A stretch of 64,000 nucleotides of DNA, taken from contig NC_044600.1 of assembly GCF_901933205.1 (NCBI RefSeq), positions 2,480,001 through 2,544,000 on the forward strand, written 5' to 3'. The notes beneath the pieces were generated by a model. It ran no database searches and was not told where the DNA came from. It saw only the letters and a list, made by a program, of their open reading frames with translations. This DNA is from Camarhynchus parvulus (Eukaryota; Chordata; Aves; Passeriformes; Thraupidae). Positions 63,276 to 64,000 of this stretch are shown in pieces; the stretch's first letter is position 1; the number at the start of each line of letters is the position of its first letter. Position numbers and translations under genes: made by a program.

Positions 63276-64000
63276 CTGTAAGTATGTTAAGTTGCAAGCC
63301 TTTGTTTTGCTATTATAACCTCGGGCTACAGTAAATGAATTCTCTGCTACCTTTGAAGGGAGAGATGAAGTAAAATTCCCCAAGCGCAAAATCAAGCAGA
63401 GAAGAAAGCCTCTTCTGGTTTGCTTGAAATATACATCTTGTCCTGCTTTGCCTTTAATGTTTTCTTTTATGATAAGAATCAGTGAAGGGCAGGTAAAGGT
63501 GTTTTTCATCCTTCCTCTCCTACAACCACCAGTTTATTACAAAAACCATATTGACTGCCAACCATTGTAACTCCCATTAATCCACTTGTTTACGTCAGAT
63601 CAATCCACTTATTTATGTGTCAGATCAGACAAAAGTCGGGTTTCTTCTTTGACTTCCCACACTCTGCTAACATTTTAACACATTTTTGAGCATCCCTATG
63701 AAGCAAGAGCCTCCTGTGGTTAGTTTGTTGATTCTGGGTTCGTTTTTTTCTTCAGCTGTGCAGTCTGGCTGGCATTGGGTTGAAAGTAATGAAGAATGAT
63801 TTTGAAATTGCCAATGTCTCATTATTTAAGACAATCACTTAAGACCAAACCAGGTCTCTGCTCTCATTTTGCAGCTCCAAACTGCTCCAACCACTTAGAC
63901 TGCTTTGACATGTGGAAACATTTGCAAATGCCCACAGGCATCCAGAGAGTTCCTCCCCAGATCAAACTAAATCTCAGGCAATAAAACAGCTCTTTTTTAA
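63276..64000. other. Non-coding DNA (possible intron of the minus-strand candidate)
   Basis: No further exon was recognised up to the window edge. An imperfect two-copy repeat (aatccactt...gtcagatc) occupies 63579-63626. The 87-codon minus-strand frame at 63246-63509 overlaps the candidate exon in another frame and lacks protein-like features. Confidence 0.5.
63579..63626 (+). repeat. Imperfect 23/25-bp tandem duplication
   Basis: aatccacttgtttacgtcag at 63579 is followed directly by aatccacttatttatgtgtc at 63602, each closing with cagatc. A small slippage duplication with a 2-base insertion in the second copy. Confidence 0.8.

Noticed and set aside
1..64000. CRISPR array, tRNA, rRNA, snRNA, prokaryotic operon or phage content
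   Set aside because: No regularly spaced palindromic repeats with unique spacers, no tRNA B-box or cloverleaf, no snRNA start motifs and no bacterial gene organisation were seen on either strand. The 44.9-kb array is contiguous tandem DNA without spacers.

Overview
The window reads as nuclear DNA from a bird, most probably a songbird (passerine). Three solo retroviral LTRs match families I recall as abundant in passerine genomes. Several 3'-end fragments of the chicken-repeat (CR1) LINE are present. CpG is scarce, there are many poly(A)/poly(T) runs, and no open reading frame longer than about 170 codons exists. There is no sign of bacterial, archaeal or phage organisation: no operons, ribosome-binding-site-spaced genes, CRISPR array or recognisable tRNA/rRNA.

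Layout: 1-6.6 kb is AT-rich non-coding DNA with one GC-richer patch near 1.3-1.6 kb and candidate regulatory blocks near 0.2 and 4.1 kb. A 382-bp solo LTR with a 6-bp target duplication lies at 6592-6973. From 7 to 32 kb there is more non-coding DNA, with a CR1 tail at 21.3 kb, a possible one at 24.0 kb, a near-perfect palindrome at 17.95 kb and conserved-element-like blocks at 27.1, 28.4 and 29.6 kb. A 64-bp tandem repeat (3.4 copies) lies at 32.48-32.70 kb, followed by an exon- or enhancer-like block at 33.4 kb. A 17-unit minisatellite with alternating 34/37-bp units occupies 44.87-45.48 kb. Further right are a diverged 70-bp repeat (47.7 kb), a CR1 fragment (49.6-49.9 kb), a 625-bp LTR flanked by an unusually long 33-bp direct repeat (51.0-51.7 kb), a strong homeodomain/octamer-rich candidate enhancer (56.5-56.7 kb) and a third LTR (59.67-60.12 kb).

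Protein coding: the best candidate is a terminal exon on the minus strand at 63097-63275. It encodes a short charged coiled coil ending in a stop, and its gene would extend past the right edge. A few other exon-like segments with good splice or Kozak signals are listed at low confidence. Overall this looks like an intergenic or large-intron 'gene desert' with scattered candidate regulatory elements. I did not find an undescribed multi-gene system. The most unusual observations are the long direct repeat around the second LTR, the two-length minisatellite, the palindrome and the candidate terminal exon.
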